Origin: Taxillus chinensis
Taxonomy: Eukaryota; Streptophyta; Magnoliopsida; Santalales; Loranthaceae
Length of the DNA stretch: 64,000 bases
Reading direction: 5' to 3'
NCBI GenBank assembly: GCA_023512835.1
Contig: JAKCVP010000388.1
Span: 89,784-153,783, forward strand
Every line of letters begins with the position of its first letter. Within the stretch, counting starts at the first letter, position 1. Shown here piece by piece: positions 12,357-23,267 of the stretch. The notes under the pieces are model-generated. The model was given only the letters and a program-made list of their open reading frames with translations, did not search any database and had not been told where the DNA came from. The translations under genes and the position numbers were made by a program.

Positions 12357-13461
12357 GGTGGCGGTTGGAGGGGCTCGCGCAGACGGCTAGCAAACTGGGC
12401 AAGGGAAATATAAAGGACGCAACGATGTTGTGGAAGAAGGTGCCCCACTGATGGCAGGATAATGTGTGAGTCGTGCCTATGGAAGAGAAGCAACGGCTGG
12501 GGGACTGACGTGTGCGGAAGAGGAAGGGTTCTGGCAGGCGTAAGTGATCAAGGTTGCCCGCCACGCCCGCCCTCACTCACTGAGCTCTGACGATCTAAGG
12601 CCGCCGGAGGCTGCGGCACATTGTTGTTCCGGGAGCCCTCTCACCTCGCATCACCTCGCCATGCTTGTTTGCTTCAAAGTCGTCACATCGATTTCCACGT
12701 GAGCGATATGTCATTTAGCTCTCTCTCATGGGTGGAAATTGACGTTGCATATATACGCAAATCCACAGCGTGATCTCATTTCCCCTCGTCCGCCGAGACC
12801 ACTCGACGATCGTGGTTATCATACAGGGAACCGGCCGTGAAATGCACCTCATAGGCTCAGTGACATTGCAAAGATGAGTGACTTGTCATTACATGACTTC
12901 ATACACCGGTATACCACAGTCATGAGGCTTTTCAAGCTTCACTCGCTTACTCGAATTGCACAATGAAGTTCTCTCTTACTCCCCGGTTTTCTAGCAGTAC
13001 CATTATCTTTCAGCTCGTTCCATTCCTCTATCGATGCCTTCACTTGTAACTCAATCGCTTCGTCATCTTTTTCTGGGAACACTCGCTATCGGTCGCCCAG
13101 ATAGCTACGGTGTCCCCGACGGACATTCCGTCTTACGGGTTTAGCCGTGCGAAACAGAGATCTATTCCACCAGTGCCCGCTTTTCGACACTTTGCCACTG
13201 CAAATGAATGAAGCTTCACCGAGGATATCTGCTTCTAATCCCTGACCCGCTGCGAGTGTCCAGCAATACGCCTGAGAGACATGCCTGATTCGACAGCCAG
13301 CGTCGTCAAATATCCGGTGCTCAGCGACTGCAAGCCCCCAACTCATTGCTTTTCCACCTACCTGTCAAAGCTGTGGAGCTTCGTTTCAACTCAGGCTGCC
13401 ACTCTGGAGCTGTTTCAGGAGACACTTTGCGCGAAGCCCCAATTGCAGTTCAATAAACAAT
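12357..13461. promoter_or_regulatory. Divergent intergenic region, RAD23 / membrane-protein gene
   Basis: 1.1 kb between divergent start codons. No convincing gene on either strand. Holds both promoters; sequence just before the plus-strand ATG at 13462 is A-rich (CAATAAACAATATG), a plausible fungal start context. Confidence 0.5.
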
Positions 13462-15263
13462 ATGAGCACTACAATTGACGAGCCGACTTCCGAACATTCA
13501 AACATTCGGGAGAATGATGTCTCACAGGGTGTTCCACGTCCGGTCGCACTGCCAATCGCGGAGCAGATCGACCTCCTTCGTGCACTGAGAGAATCTCGCT
13601 CGTTGTCACGTGCATCTGATGTCAGATTTGAGTCTCTAAGTGCAGACGAACGAGGAGCCGCTATTTCTTATCCTGAAGCCGTTCATCTTGGAAGTATCCA
13701 GGAGCTCTCCCGCGCAGCTCTGTCACACTCGCGTGAGGATCCGGCTGCTCCTGGCACGTTCTATAACTACAGTCACAGACAAATTCAGCTTCAGCACAAG
13801 AGGCACACTTCGCAGCGTTCTGCGGACGCCATATTCCCCGTTTCTACAAATGTAGGCCCCTCTCCAGCCGTCTTCCTTGGTAGTACGCTAAATTCGCGGG
13901 TCCTTCCCTGTAGGTACATGACACTCAACGATCGATTGCCACAAACGACCTCTATGGAGCAACACATAACTTCGATGCGGAAGGCTCTACGGCGATTCCG
14001 ATGACCTCAGCAGATAATCATAAACGTGCCCATACCCTCATGCAGGAGTCCACTCCTGTGCAAAAGGCGGCTTCGGGCGGGCGCCACTATGATCACACAC
14101 AGCCTCGTTCTGACCTCGACTTGACTGCGTTACCCAGCCTGACATCTGCCATGAACCATGATGCTGCAGCAAAACCACCACATGAAGGTCTATTGCAAGA
14201 GGTTCGCGCGGGTGCAGGAGAAGTAAGATCGCTGGTCGTCGTTCAAGATGACCAGCATAATGAGGTTACAGGTCCTGCTGTGTCTAAGGCTGAACTGCGC
14301 GAGAATGTGTGTGCTGTGGAGTTCTATTACCTTCTGGCCCAAGCTGCGGTCTACAATTTCTTCCTCGGCGTTCATCGTTGGTTCCGAAAGAAGGTCAAGA
14401 AGTACGGGCACCTAAAGCACTACGGAATGCTCCAATGGATCACACTTCTGGCCCTAGTATTTTTCTACCAACTGCTTGCTTCCATGTTCATCTGGGCCGC
14501 GGTGGCTTCGAGTGTGTCTAGCCTACCTGATTACCAAGTATACGCGGCGTTGGCGGCTTGGTTAGGATTCGGAATTGTTCTACAAAGCATACTAACGGAG
14601 CGCTTCTCTCGTCGTAGGTGACCCTTTGGTTTAGGCGCATGTCTGACAATAACACGTTCACCTATAAATATCATTTCGCCCAGTCGTACTTTCGCGTCTC
14701 ATCTACAACGCATTCAGCCAACAACATGCAGAGTTCTCGAAGTACCAAGGCAATGCTAACATCCACTCCTAGTCAACCGCCGGCGCTGTTGGCGCTGGTC
14801 ATTGATCGTCAGCATCTTCATTGCCTACTTCTTCATCGCAGCGATCGGTGTTGGTTTCAGTCTACACATGCTTCCGTACCAGCGTCAGCAGACCATAGAC
14901 AATCCAATCCTGATGCCAATTGCACCCGACGCTCTCATTCGTAACGTCTGGTTCTTGTATCCAGGTTATATTGCAGTAGCAGCCGCGTGCGGACTAAGCA
15001 CCGGCGTCCACGCATGGGCTCTAGCCCGTACCTACCATCGTCAATACTCTTTCGAATATCGCGAGCGCCACGCCCCAGAAGTTCGTATTCTTGGGAATCG
15101 TCTCATCGTTTCACGAGCAGAATATGAATGGATGGAATCAGTCTCGGGCGGTACAAAGATGACGGGTACTGCATTTTCGACCACAGCGCCAGGCCCCGAG
15201 CCTATCGACTTGCAAACCTTTGGTGGTGCTGACGGATGGCTAAGGTTTGACGACTATCGATGA
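13462..15263 (+). CDS. Four-TM membrane protein of unknown function
   Basis: I do not recognise the family. Three exons (13462-13851, 13914-14613, 14773-15263; introns of 62 and 159 nt) give 526 residues. The first 270 or so are hydrophilic and probably disordered. Then come four hydrophobic segments: ITLLALVFFYQLLASMFIWA, YAALAAWLGFGIVLQSIL, a helix around IVSIFIAYFFIAAIGVGFSL, and VWFLYPGYIAVAAACGLSTG, separated by Arg/Lys-rich loops, and a polar tail of about 90 residues. Splice joins were set by frame: the first restores ...STNVHDTQRS..., the second joins ...RFSRL to NRRRCWRW. The helices lie in separate exons yet line up well, which supports the model. No catalytic motif seen; a fungus-specific membrane protein is all I can say. 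Confidence 0.7.
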
Positions 15264-16496
15264 ATATACTGCTAGTCATCTAGACGACTCCATCAGCGGT
15301 ACCTTGAGCTGACAGGGGTTCCAATATGAAGACAGAGTGGAAAGCTTAGTCGCTGCTCTTGCTCTTGCATCCCGGTGGGACGTGTGCAAAACATTGTGGA
15401 TGTGGTCGGGATCGGTGTCGACGTCTGCTCTTCAGCCTTGCCCAGCCGCGCGCAAAGCTGGAGAGATGTCTTCTCAAGCAACAGCAAGATATTTGGCTTG
15501 CATGTGCGTGAGATTATGATTGTAAAGAACAGAAATATTGATGTCAGAATGTACTCCGAACCTGTAGGTAGCCCCGTAGGTATCAATGTAGCTTCGAACT
15601 GAAGTATGTATAGTAATGCAGAGCAAGGGTATGACAGCAAACCTAAGATTTAGCGGCCACATACCGTTCCACACATGTCGGTCATAGCCCTCGGCTGCGT
15701 ATTCCAGGTTCCACTGTTTTTGGAATCAAACTTGGGCGTTAAGTTTGATCCCAAAAGTCTTGGCTACGCTCTACCTATATAGCGGCTGGCACGAGTGTCG
15801 GACAAAAAGAGCATGTGGCTAACAGGAGAATTTCGTACCGTCTACGATGACAGGGGACGCGATGTGGTTGCCAGTGGCTGGTACACGGGTACAGTGTCAT
15901 GGCGGGTCGCTGGGTGCGAGGGCAAGAGCAGAGTGAACAGAATTCGCGGCCGTGGTGAGTGGTGCAAAGTATGATGGCGGAGATACTGATCGGCCAGGTT
16001 GAAGGGTGGAGTTGCGGCGCCTGATTTGGCCCCTCGCGCCCCTATTTGTGCCGGGGCGGGCGGCACGCGGAATTCCTCTGCTCAGGGGGCAGTCCACACG
16101 AACTGCCTAGTCCTCTCGCGTTTCAGATCGCCGCGATAGGAGACTCAGGCACCTCCACTCCACCACCTGCCTCACCTTCCACTTCCCCCCTCGCCTCGTC
16201 CTTGCCGCCCAACCTTGAGGCCTGCACTCCGCTCCTCACACACGCTCTTTACCCAGAATCTAATCGGCTCGCCCTGCACTCCGAGCGTCACCACACTCCT
16301 TTCCATCTTACCACACGCACAAAGCCTGCACACTCCTTTGAGACCAGACGTTGGTCCGTGTTCAACAGTCCGGAGCGTTTGCGCGAATCCACCTCCTTCT
16401 TTGCCAGCCCCGTAGCCAACCTCCATCATCGTCTCCCCCGCAAATGTCCTCGAACCTCCCGGCTTCACTCTGAGAGACAGACCTACACTTTCAATA
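15264..16496. other. Intergenic: 3' of membrane protein, promoter of RabGAP
   Basis: 1.2 kb without a supported gene. Contains a 16-bp-arm hairpin at 15718-15756 and a C/T-rich stretch (about 16150-16460) directly upstream of the RabGAP start, typical of fungal promoters and 5' UTRs. Confidence 0.5.
15718..15756. repeat. Inverted repeat, 16-bp arms, 7-nt loop
   Basis: Arms 15718-15733 and 15741-15756 are reverse complements with one mismatch (A24 against C51 in the 157xx numbering), loop GGGCGTT. In a minus-strand transcript the mismatch becomes a G-U pair, so the RNA hairpin would be continuous. It lies about 450 bp past the stop of the upstream gene. Could be a transcription-end structure, a structured RNA or the relic of a small inverted-repeat element. 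Confidence 0.8.
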
Positions 16497-19400
16497 ATGA
16501 CTACCCTCGACCCCATCAGCATGGAGGATCCCGCCGCCGTCCCCCTTCCACGATCTCCCTACATGCACGCCGCCAATGACTCTCTCTCTACCGGCTCCCT
16601 GTTCTCAGTGAGATTGTCTGACCGGCTGTCTGAGCCGCCAGCTGCCCCCAGCTTGGACGAGGCCTCCTCCACTTCTGCCGACTCCGATACTACAGTACAC
16701 CCTAACTCGCCCTCGAAACGCAGCAGCAGGTCCTCAGTCGAGATAACGTCTACACCATTGGACCTTGCATCCGAGCTCAAAGAATCAATGCCCATTGAAG
16801 ATCTCAGCGACGAGCCAGCTGTCTCGCGTCACAGCACAAGCACGGCCCACCTTTCCACATCAACGATCCAGGCGGACGATTCAATGGCTGACATGGAAAG
16901 CTTGCACCGCGTGCGCTCCGACAGCATGAGCTCGCAAGATTCTGAAGACAGTGAGCCAGTTGACTGGAAACAATTGGACAAGTCAGAGGAATCAGCTCCT
17001 CGGAACGAAGAATCCGACGAGGTATTTTTCTCCAAATTTAGTTCTACTAAGACATTACTGACGTGGAACCAGTCCACCGCATTCTTGCTTGCCCGTCTTG
17101 AACAAGAAAACAATGCTCTTGCCGCAGACACAAAATTTGGGGGGAGTGGTGAGATTAGGCGAAAACGTAGCGAAAAGCAGGCCCGTCCACCTTCCATCCA
17201 CGTCCTTAGGAAGCTCGTGTCAGATCCAAATTCTCCATCGCTACGATACTCGGTCCTCCCGGAGCCTCCACCAATGACTGAGCTAGAGTTCTGGGCAGCA
17301 CTTGTGAAAGACTACAAACAAACAGCTCAACGGCTACCCACCCTCACCACGAACAAGATCAAAGGCGGTGTTCCCCCACCTTTACGAGGCGTCGTCTGGA
17401 TGAGTATGGTCGGCGCGCGAGAGACGGATCTTTCAAACATGTTCGACAAGCTCATTCAAGAGACGAGCCCATATGAAGCAATAATTGGCAAGGACATTGG
17501 ACGCTCGTTCCCCGGCGTTGAAATGTTCAAAGATGTAGGTGGCGAGGGCCAGCAAAGTCTGGCACGAGTGCTCAAGGCCTTCTCCCTCTACGACAAGGAG
17601 ATTGGATACTGCCAGGGAATGGGATTCCTCGTTGGCCCCCTGCTTATGCAGATGCCGGACAAAGATGCCTTCTGCGTTCTGGTCAAGCTGATGGAGAACT
17701 TCGACCTCCGCACCTGCTTCCAGCCCGATCTATCTGGACTCCATCTGCGCACATTCCAGTTCCAGCGACTTCTCGAACAAGACATGCCGAAGCTCGCTGA
17801 ACACCTCAGAGAGCTACAAGTCGAGGCTGCCTACCTCTCACAGTGGTTTCTCTCATTCTTCGCGGTCACATGTCCACTGCCCATGCTTTTCCGTATCTAC
17901 GATGTCATCTTTGCCGAGGGCGCTTCCGAAACTATCATGCGAGTTGCACTTTCATTGATGAAGCGAAATGAAGAACGTCTCATGGCCGCAACCGAATTTG
18001 AGGACGCCATGCAGCTCTTGCTGGGTCGTTCCCTGTGGGACCCTTATGCATTTCACGCGGATGAGCTGGTCAATGACTTCATGTCGATGACTGGTTTGGT
18101 AACCCGCGACAGCTTGAGTAAACTGGAAGTCGCATTCAAACAAGCTCAAGCCGGAGGCGCTGGAGCAGTACGGTCTGGATGGACCGATGTATCACAAGCC
18201 GCTGGAAGTTTCCTTGGCCGATTGTGGACAACGAAGCCAGCCAGTGCAACTCTCAGCCCGGGCGACCACGGCCGGTCACCGAGCCAGATGAAGCGAACCG
18301 CATCGAAGCAGAGCCTTGCATCCACAGTCACGTCCAATGATCACAGCTCGGGCGATTCAGGCAGCGTCGGAACTGCGTACACGGACATCACCATCACCTC
18401 GCGAGACTCGTCCGCTGATGCGCTTTCCATCCATTCGAAGGCCGAGTCTGTCCGTCATCCTTCAAGAGCAAGAGAGTCTACTCGAGAGCTCCATTCCCAG
18501 ATTGAGGAGCTTCTCACAGCTCTGACAGTCTCTCAGAAGCAGACTGCCGATCTCGCAGAGGAGTTACAACAAGAGCGCGAGGCTCGCAGCGAAGATCAGC
18601 ATCTTATGCTCGAGCTTGTTGATCGCGTCAAGTATGAAGTCCAGGCTGCGACGACGACGGTCATTGACAAGCGTCGAACTCTCTCCAGCACCACCACCTT
18701 GTCAATGCCCTCTCAGGCGCTATCCAATCACCTTTCCAGCGTTGTAGACCGCGTAGATCAGCGTTTGGCGGAGCACCAAGACTTTCGTCGTGCTGTCACT
18801 GTGGAACACAAGCAACGTCTTCGTGACTCCTTGGTCCGATCCAAAGATCAGCTTGGCGTAGAGATGTCTCGCGCGGCTGATCTCGCTCGTCAGCTTGAGC
18901 TCAAGGATAAAGAGACGCTGGGTCTACGCGAAGAGCTACGTGAAGCGCGGACGCGCATCCAAGAAGGCTTCCTCGATCGTCAAAAACTCGAACGTACTGT
19001 CGCTGATTTGAGACGTCAATCCTATGCTGCGTACTCGGACGAGCATTCACCCACTTGGCAATCGCAGGCTCGTATGTCCATGGCCTCATTGCCAAGTCCT
19101 GGGTCACCTCATTCAAGTGGCGGACTACGGGAACTCAAGCTAGGTCGCCGAGAATCAGTACGGCCCTCACCAGTTGGAGGGTCCTCTTACCATCCACCAA
19201 GAGGTAGCAGCCTAGCAACGAAGCAGATTCTTTCCACCGAGAACCACACTCCCGCCAACGACGACTCCCTACTGGTTGAGCTTGTCCAGGCAAAAACAGC
19301 CGAAGCGTCAGCGCGCCAGGAATTGGAGGAGCTCAAGGGACGCATGGAGAGCATGCGCAAGATGCTCAACCTTCCCATGGCTACCCCGTTGACTCCCAAC

Positions 19401-19652
19401 AGACCGCCTCCCGTCAACACTCCCGGCAATGGCTTCAGCAATATGCTATCGAGCGCTGGAGGATACTTTACATCGTCACACAAGGCTACCAGCAGCGAAA
19501 TTACTGTCACACCCCCTCCGACTGCGGCTGAGAACAAGACTGCAGATGCGACACCTGCTTCTGGCGCAGCTGCAGGTTTCTGGTCATGGGGCAAGCGAAG
19601 CATCTCAAGCAACGTCGCTCCATTGGCAGGAGTCGCCGAGCCCAGGAAATGA
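16497..19652 (+). CDS. TBC-domain Rab GTPase-activating protein (Gyp5/EVI5-like)
   Basis: GAP for a Rab/Ypt GTPase, acting in Golgi, exocytic or endosomal traffic. Reads as one 1051-residue frame, or 1034 if a 51-nt in-frame intron (17022-17072) is spliced. N-terminal 260 residues are Ser/Thr-rich and disordered. TBC domain from about 290 (GGVPPPLRGVVW) to about 510: the arginine-finger motif reads IGKDIGRSFP near 330 and the glutamine-finger motif GYCQGMGFLVG near 370, so both catalytic residues are present. Residues about 650-870 are Glu/Arg/Lys-rich heptad-like coiled coil (ELHSQIEELLTALTVSQKQT onward), and a second short coil lies near 935-960. Length and the TBC-then-coiled-coil order fit Gyp5/Gyl1 and EVI5 proteins. 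The target Rab cannot be deduced. Confidence 0.93.
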   Translation: MTTLDPISMEDPAAVPLPRSPYMHAANDSLSTGSLFSVRLSDRLSEPPAAPSLDEASSTSADSDTTVHPNSPSKRSSRSSVEITSTPLDLASELKESMPIEDLSDEPAVSRHSTSTAHLSTSTIQADDSMADMESLHRVRSDSMSSQDSEDSEPVDWKQLDKSEESAPRNEESDEVFFSKFSSTKTLLTWNQSTAFLLARLEQENNALAADTKFGGSGEIRRKRSEKQARPPSIHVLRKLVSDPNSPSLRYSVLPEPPPMTELEFWAALVKDYKQTAQRLPTLTTNKIKGGVPPPLRGVVWMSMVGARETDLSNMFDKLIQETSPYEAIIGKDIGRSFPGVEMFKDVGGEGQQSLARVLKAFSLYDKEIGYCQGMGFLVGPLLMQMPDKDAFCVLVKLMENFDLRTCFQPDLSGLHLRTFQFQRLLEQDMPKLAEHLRELQVEAAYLSQWFLSFFAVTCPLPMLFRIYDVIFAEGASETIMRVALSLMKRNEERLMAATEFEDAMQLLLGRSLWDPYAFHADELVNDFMSMTGLVTRDSLSKLEVAFKQAQAGGAGAVRSGWTDVSQAAGSFLGRLWTTKPASATLSPGDHGRSPSQMKRTASKQSLASTVTSNDHSSGDSGSVGTAYTDITITSRDSSADALSIHSKAESVRHPSRARESTRELHSQIEELLTALTVSQKQTADLAEELQQEREARSEDQHLMLELVDRVKYEVQAATTTVIDKRRTLSSTTTLSMPSQALSNHLSSVVDRVDQRLAEHQDFRRAVTVEHKQRLRDSLVRSKDQLGVEMSRAADLARQLELKDKETLGLREELREARTRIQEGFLDRQKLERTVADLRRQSYAAYSDEHSPTWQSQARMSMASLPSPGSPHSSGGLRELKLGRRESVRPSPVGGSSYHPPRGSSLATKQILSTENHTPANDDSLLVELVQAKTAEASARQELEELKGRMESMRKMLNLPMATPLTPNRPPPVNTPGNGFSNMLSSAGGYFTSSHKATSSEITVTPPPTAAENKTADATPASGAAAGFWSWGKRSISSNVAPLAGVAEPRK

Positions 19653-20565
19653 TTCTGATCTGACCTTGGACGCGATTTTACAGGTCGGCACGCCCACGAC
19701 ACGCAAGGAAACGACAGTTGTTTCGTAGGGTAACACCTTCATCTGAACGATTTAGAACAGTCCATCGTACAAGTACTACAACACCGTCATTCTTTCCCGG
19801 CATACAGCGACACTACGGCATAGCATGAATGCATTGATCTTGTAACTTGAGCGATTGCCATTTTCCTTCGCATGTAAGGCGCATGTAGATTATTGGGCTT
19901 CACGAACAACGGCTGGCACGTTATGTGGGATGAAGAACCCAAGCTCAGCGTTTACATGTACAATATCTCTGAATTTGACATCTATCGTGATTGTGACTCA
20001 ATGAATGCTGGCTCGCTCCCAGCTAAAAGTACAGGAAATCAAGTATAAACAGATGACATATACCAGCCTTTGAATTTTCCCAGTCATCACATTCGTATCG
20101 TGCCAGATACCAGACCAACTCCCGGCTCAAGTACATAGGAGAAATATATACAGTCGATGGACGTATATGCAGCTGATAGTGTGCTTGCACCAAAGAGTAG
20201 CATGTCCAAGCATCACGAGTGCTGGAGCAGGTCGTGAGGCTCAAGTAGTGACGTACAGCCCGTCGTGTCTTCAGGGCACACCTTGGCGCGAAGGGCAGAT
20301 TAACTTTAAAGTTGAGACCGTCGGCACAAGGGGCCTTGAGTTTCCAAGGCTTCCGTCGGGTGCAGGGCATGTGGGTCCGCCCGCGCGCAGACTAAACCTC
20401 ATTTGGACTGTGCTGCTGGACTGCAGGTGCACGTGCAGCCTGGTCGTGATGGTGCTGTGGGTGCTTTTCTTCTCTTTTCTTTTTTTCTTTCTCTTTTTTT
20501 TTTTTTTTTGGAGGGGTTGACGGGGGCTTTTGGGGATGGTTGAGGTAGAGTCGTGCAGTGTTGAT
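19653..20565. other. Intergenic 3' region of RabGAP
   Basis: 0.9 kb with no protein-like frame. Contains RabGAP 3' sequence and a 46-nt uninterrupted pyrimidine run (20464-20509) just 3' of the next minus-strand gene. Confidence 0.5.
20464..20509. repeat. 46-nt polypyrimidine tract
   Basis: An unbroken C/T run, almost all T in its second half. It lies about 55 bp beyond the stop codon of the minus-strand gene at 20566, on whose sense strand it is A/G-rich, so it may be part of that gene's 3' end or simple low-complexity sequence. Confidence 0.9.
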
Positions 20566-21168
20566 TTAATGGTTTGCTTCAATGTCGGTGTCGAAGGGGT
20601 CTAGGGTCGTGCGGGTAGGGGCTGAAATTGAGGACGGGTCTAGGGCTGGAGTCTGGCACGCCTGGGTGGTGATAGTAGTAGCGGTAGTGATGATCGAGGG
20701 AGTGGTCGGGGCCTGGATTGGGGCCAGGGGCGGTGCTGAGGTTGACGTCGGGGCTTGAGCTGGATTTGGGGCTGAGCTCGGGGGTGGTTCACGTGCTGCT
20801 GGTGTTGGGGTTTGGACTTGACCTGGAGACGGGTCCGGTAATGCGCCTGGGCGTCGTGGCAGTAGGGACATGGCACGACGGGCATTGGCCCAGAGGTTTC
20901 GGAGGGTTGCTTGGGCGGGATGATGCTGCAGAATGGTGATGATCCCCGATATGACTGTGAGGCTACCGAAGACGATAGCCAGCTGGGCCTCTGTACTGAT
21001 GTTGGACGCGGAAGAGGCAGTGGAGGCAAAGTCTCGCAGGCGGTGGGCTGGTTGTGCATAAGCATGCGTTGCATAGTCTGAAGGGGAGACGAAAGGGCAG
21101 TTGACTGACATGATGGGTGAGAGAATTGTAGGGGAGGCATGTTGGCGCTTTTGAAAACGAGGATGCAC
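20566..21168 (-). CDS. Small single-TM hypothetical protein
   Basis: Unrecognised, about 200 residues from the ATG at 21168 (a later Met, about 19 residues in, at MSVNCPF, is an alternative start). A single hydrophobic segment, around EAQLAIVFGSLTVISGIITI (residues about 60-80), is followed by a basic cluster (NARRAMSLLPRR) and a long Pro/Thr/Ala-rich tail. Many Pezizomycotina genomes carry such short proteins with a lone helix and a low-complexity tail; their role is unknown. Single exon, no homologous motif, biased composition: it could be a chance open frame, but the helix followed by a basic stop-transfer cluster favours a real gene. Confidence 0.45.
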   Translation of the reverse strand: MHPRFQKRQHASPTILSPIMSVNCPFVSPSDYATHAYAQPAHRLRDFASTASSASNISTEAQLAIVFGSLTVISGIITILQHHPAQATLRNLWANARRAMSLLPRRPGALPDPSPGQVQTPTPAAREPPPSSAPNPAQAPTSTSAPPLAPIQAPTTPSIITTATTITTQACQTPALDPSSISAPTRTTLDPFDTDIEANH

Positions 21169-23267
21169 TGATGGTATAGTTGTAACTCATTCAGTATGCG
21201 ACGAGGCGAGAGGCTCGAAGCAGACGAGATGTTTAATGCTCTATGTACAAGCTTAGGGAAACTTCATGAACATTAAGAAGAGATGTTGCGCACGCAAAAT
21301 GATGATCAATTCAAGAGTGGAGAATTGGATGATTTATACGTGCATCTCAAAGCAAAGAGCCTGCCCTGACCGAAGAAGCACGCTAAAAGAATACCTACCT
21401 ATAGGTATGTAGTTACATATTGAGATCCCTGCGCATCACGTGTGGGCGCCCCGTTTTCCCCAACAGTTTTTGTGTATCGCAGAAGCGCCATTCCCTTTTA
21501 TAGCTAGATTCCTTTTCCATGTAGCCGTATGCACGCAATCGCCGTGCCCTCGGCCAATCTGTAAAGGAGAGACACACCTTGGCGCGTCGAGGTCGCATGG
21601 CGGGAGTACCTACGTCAAGCTGCGGACTAGGTGAGGGCCTAGTACACTTAAGTAGGTAGGTAGGTACCTACATAAGGTACCCAGATAGTCGGATTAGCGC
21701 CTTTTCCATCCGACCAGGCACTCATTACCTCGCACCTGTGCATTGGCAGCTCAGTTCATGTCTTAAAGCTTCATTAGAATACCATGAGATGATATTTGCC
21801 TTAGTTGCCTGTCTCCCTGCTAGAGAATTGACACGGCTCAATTGAAATGCAACGGCCACAGTCTTCACACCGCTAGTGCACTGCGTGTTTGGCTAGAATG
21901 TCGACGGTCCTTCTGAAGAGTATACAATCAAGGCAAAGTCTCAAGCTACTGCGCAGCATTGCCGACCACGCCAATCTCTGCAATGCGCGCATCCTGAGAT
22001 ACAAGCTGCTCTATACGTGATGCGGCAGCAAAAGCAACCAGGGCAAATCGATCTCATTGAATCAACTAAAGAGCTGCTCTTGGGGTGGCACTGGAGGGCC
22101 ATGGGCTCGCTATGGGCATCGGCAGGAACACTGACCGCCCCTCGAAGCGGGGCGTGCCAGGCCCATGCCCGTGGCAATACGATACGGTTTTATCAATGGC
22201 GAGACAATGCACTGTATAATGTGGCCGTCTCAATATCTTATCAAATTTAAGTTTGAAGAGCTTTGAATGTTCGCGTCGAGATGGTAGGATATCGTGAGCA
22301 GCCGGGCGGGTGAAGCTTGCGTGTCGTTGATTCCAATCGCCAGGCATGCATTCAGATGCCTCCTTTAATCACGGCCGAAACGTAGGCAGCCTTGCACAAG
22401 AGTCCGTATTAGCCGTTACCGAAGTACCTTGAGGCTGAAACTGACCCATTCTCGATTGCCGTGGGGACCAGCAGAAATATATATATATGATCTTTGACCT
22501 CAACTTTTTATCGCGAGCGGGGCTGCTGGACACGTTTAGACGGGAGAAGAACATGACATAGGTCATCTAGCGTCGCCAGTAGGATCGCGATAACCAGTGC
22601 CATTAGTTTAGAAGTGGTGAAATGTGGTTCCATTTTCGCTCATCTCATGTACAACGTCTGCTTATGAGATGATCAAGCCTGTCAGAAGCGCGCTCCGTTT
22701 CCCAAATGCTTTGATCCTCTCGATGAGAGAAGGAAGGTCGGAGACAAATCGCTGCGTCGTATATCTTGCCTACGAGCTCGACTTCCCTTGAGAATCAATG
22801 AAATCGAGCCCCGGGTCATGTCCAGCTCACCTCGATACGCTCGTTTCTCCTCTGCTGTTCTTACACAGACGTATGCTATTTTAACAATGTTTCTCTGGCG
22901 ACCCTCTGATGGGTTTGGCTTTCAAGCTTCTCCAATGCGATTGCGGTGGTTCTGCCTGAACACATGCAGTGAGCAGAGCCAGCTAGCCTCCTGAAATCCT
23001 TGCGCATGACCTCGTTGTATCGCGTGTTCCTATAGTGTCGGTCTCAAAGACATAGCGGCATGGACAGTAAGCAGAAGCGGGCTTTGACAAGAAGGATTAT
23101 TCTGTTTCCATTCTCCAGAGCAGCAGTCTATATCGGATGGCCCCATGGAGGCGGAGCAAAGAACACATTCATTTCCCCAAAGAATGTCATGTGTAGAGTC
23201 CAATCTGCAGAAGGGTACCCGGGCAGTCAATCGCAACTCTATACGTTGGAGAATCCGAAGTCGAGCT
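21169..23267. other. Gene-free stretch with TAGGTA/TACCTA motif clusters
   Basis: 2.1 kb in which I see no supported gene. Clusters of TACCTA/TAGGTA occur at 21391-21410 and 21649-21680 (the latter includes GTAGGTACCTAC, a palindrome). A short (AT)n run lies near 22477-22488. Only short spurious frames otherwise. Confidence 0.5.
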
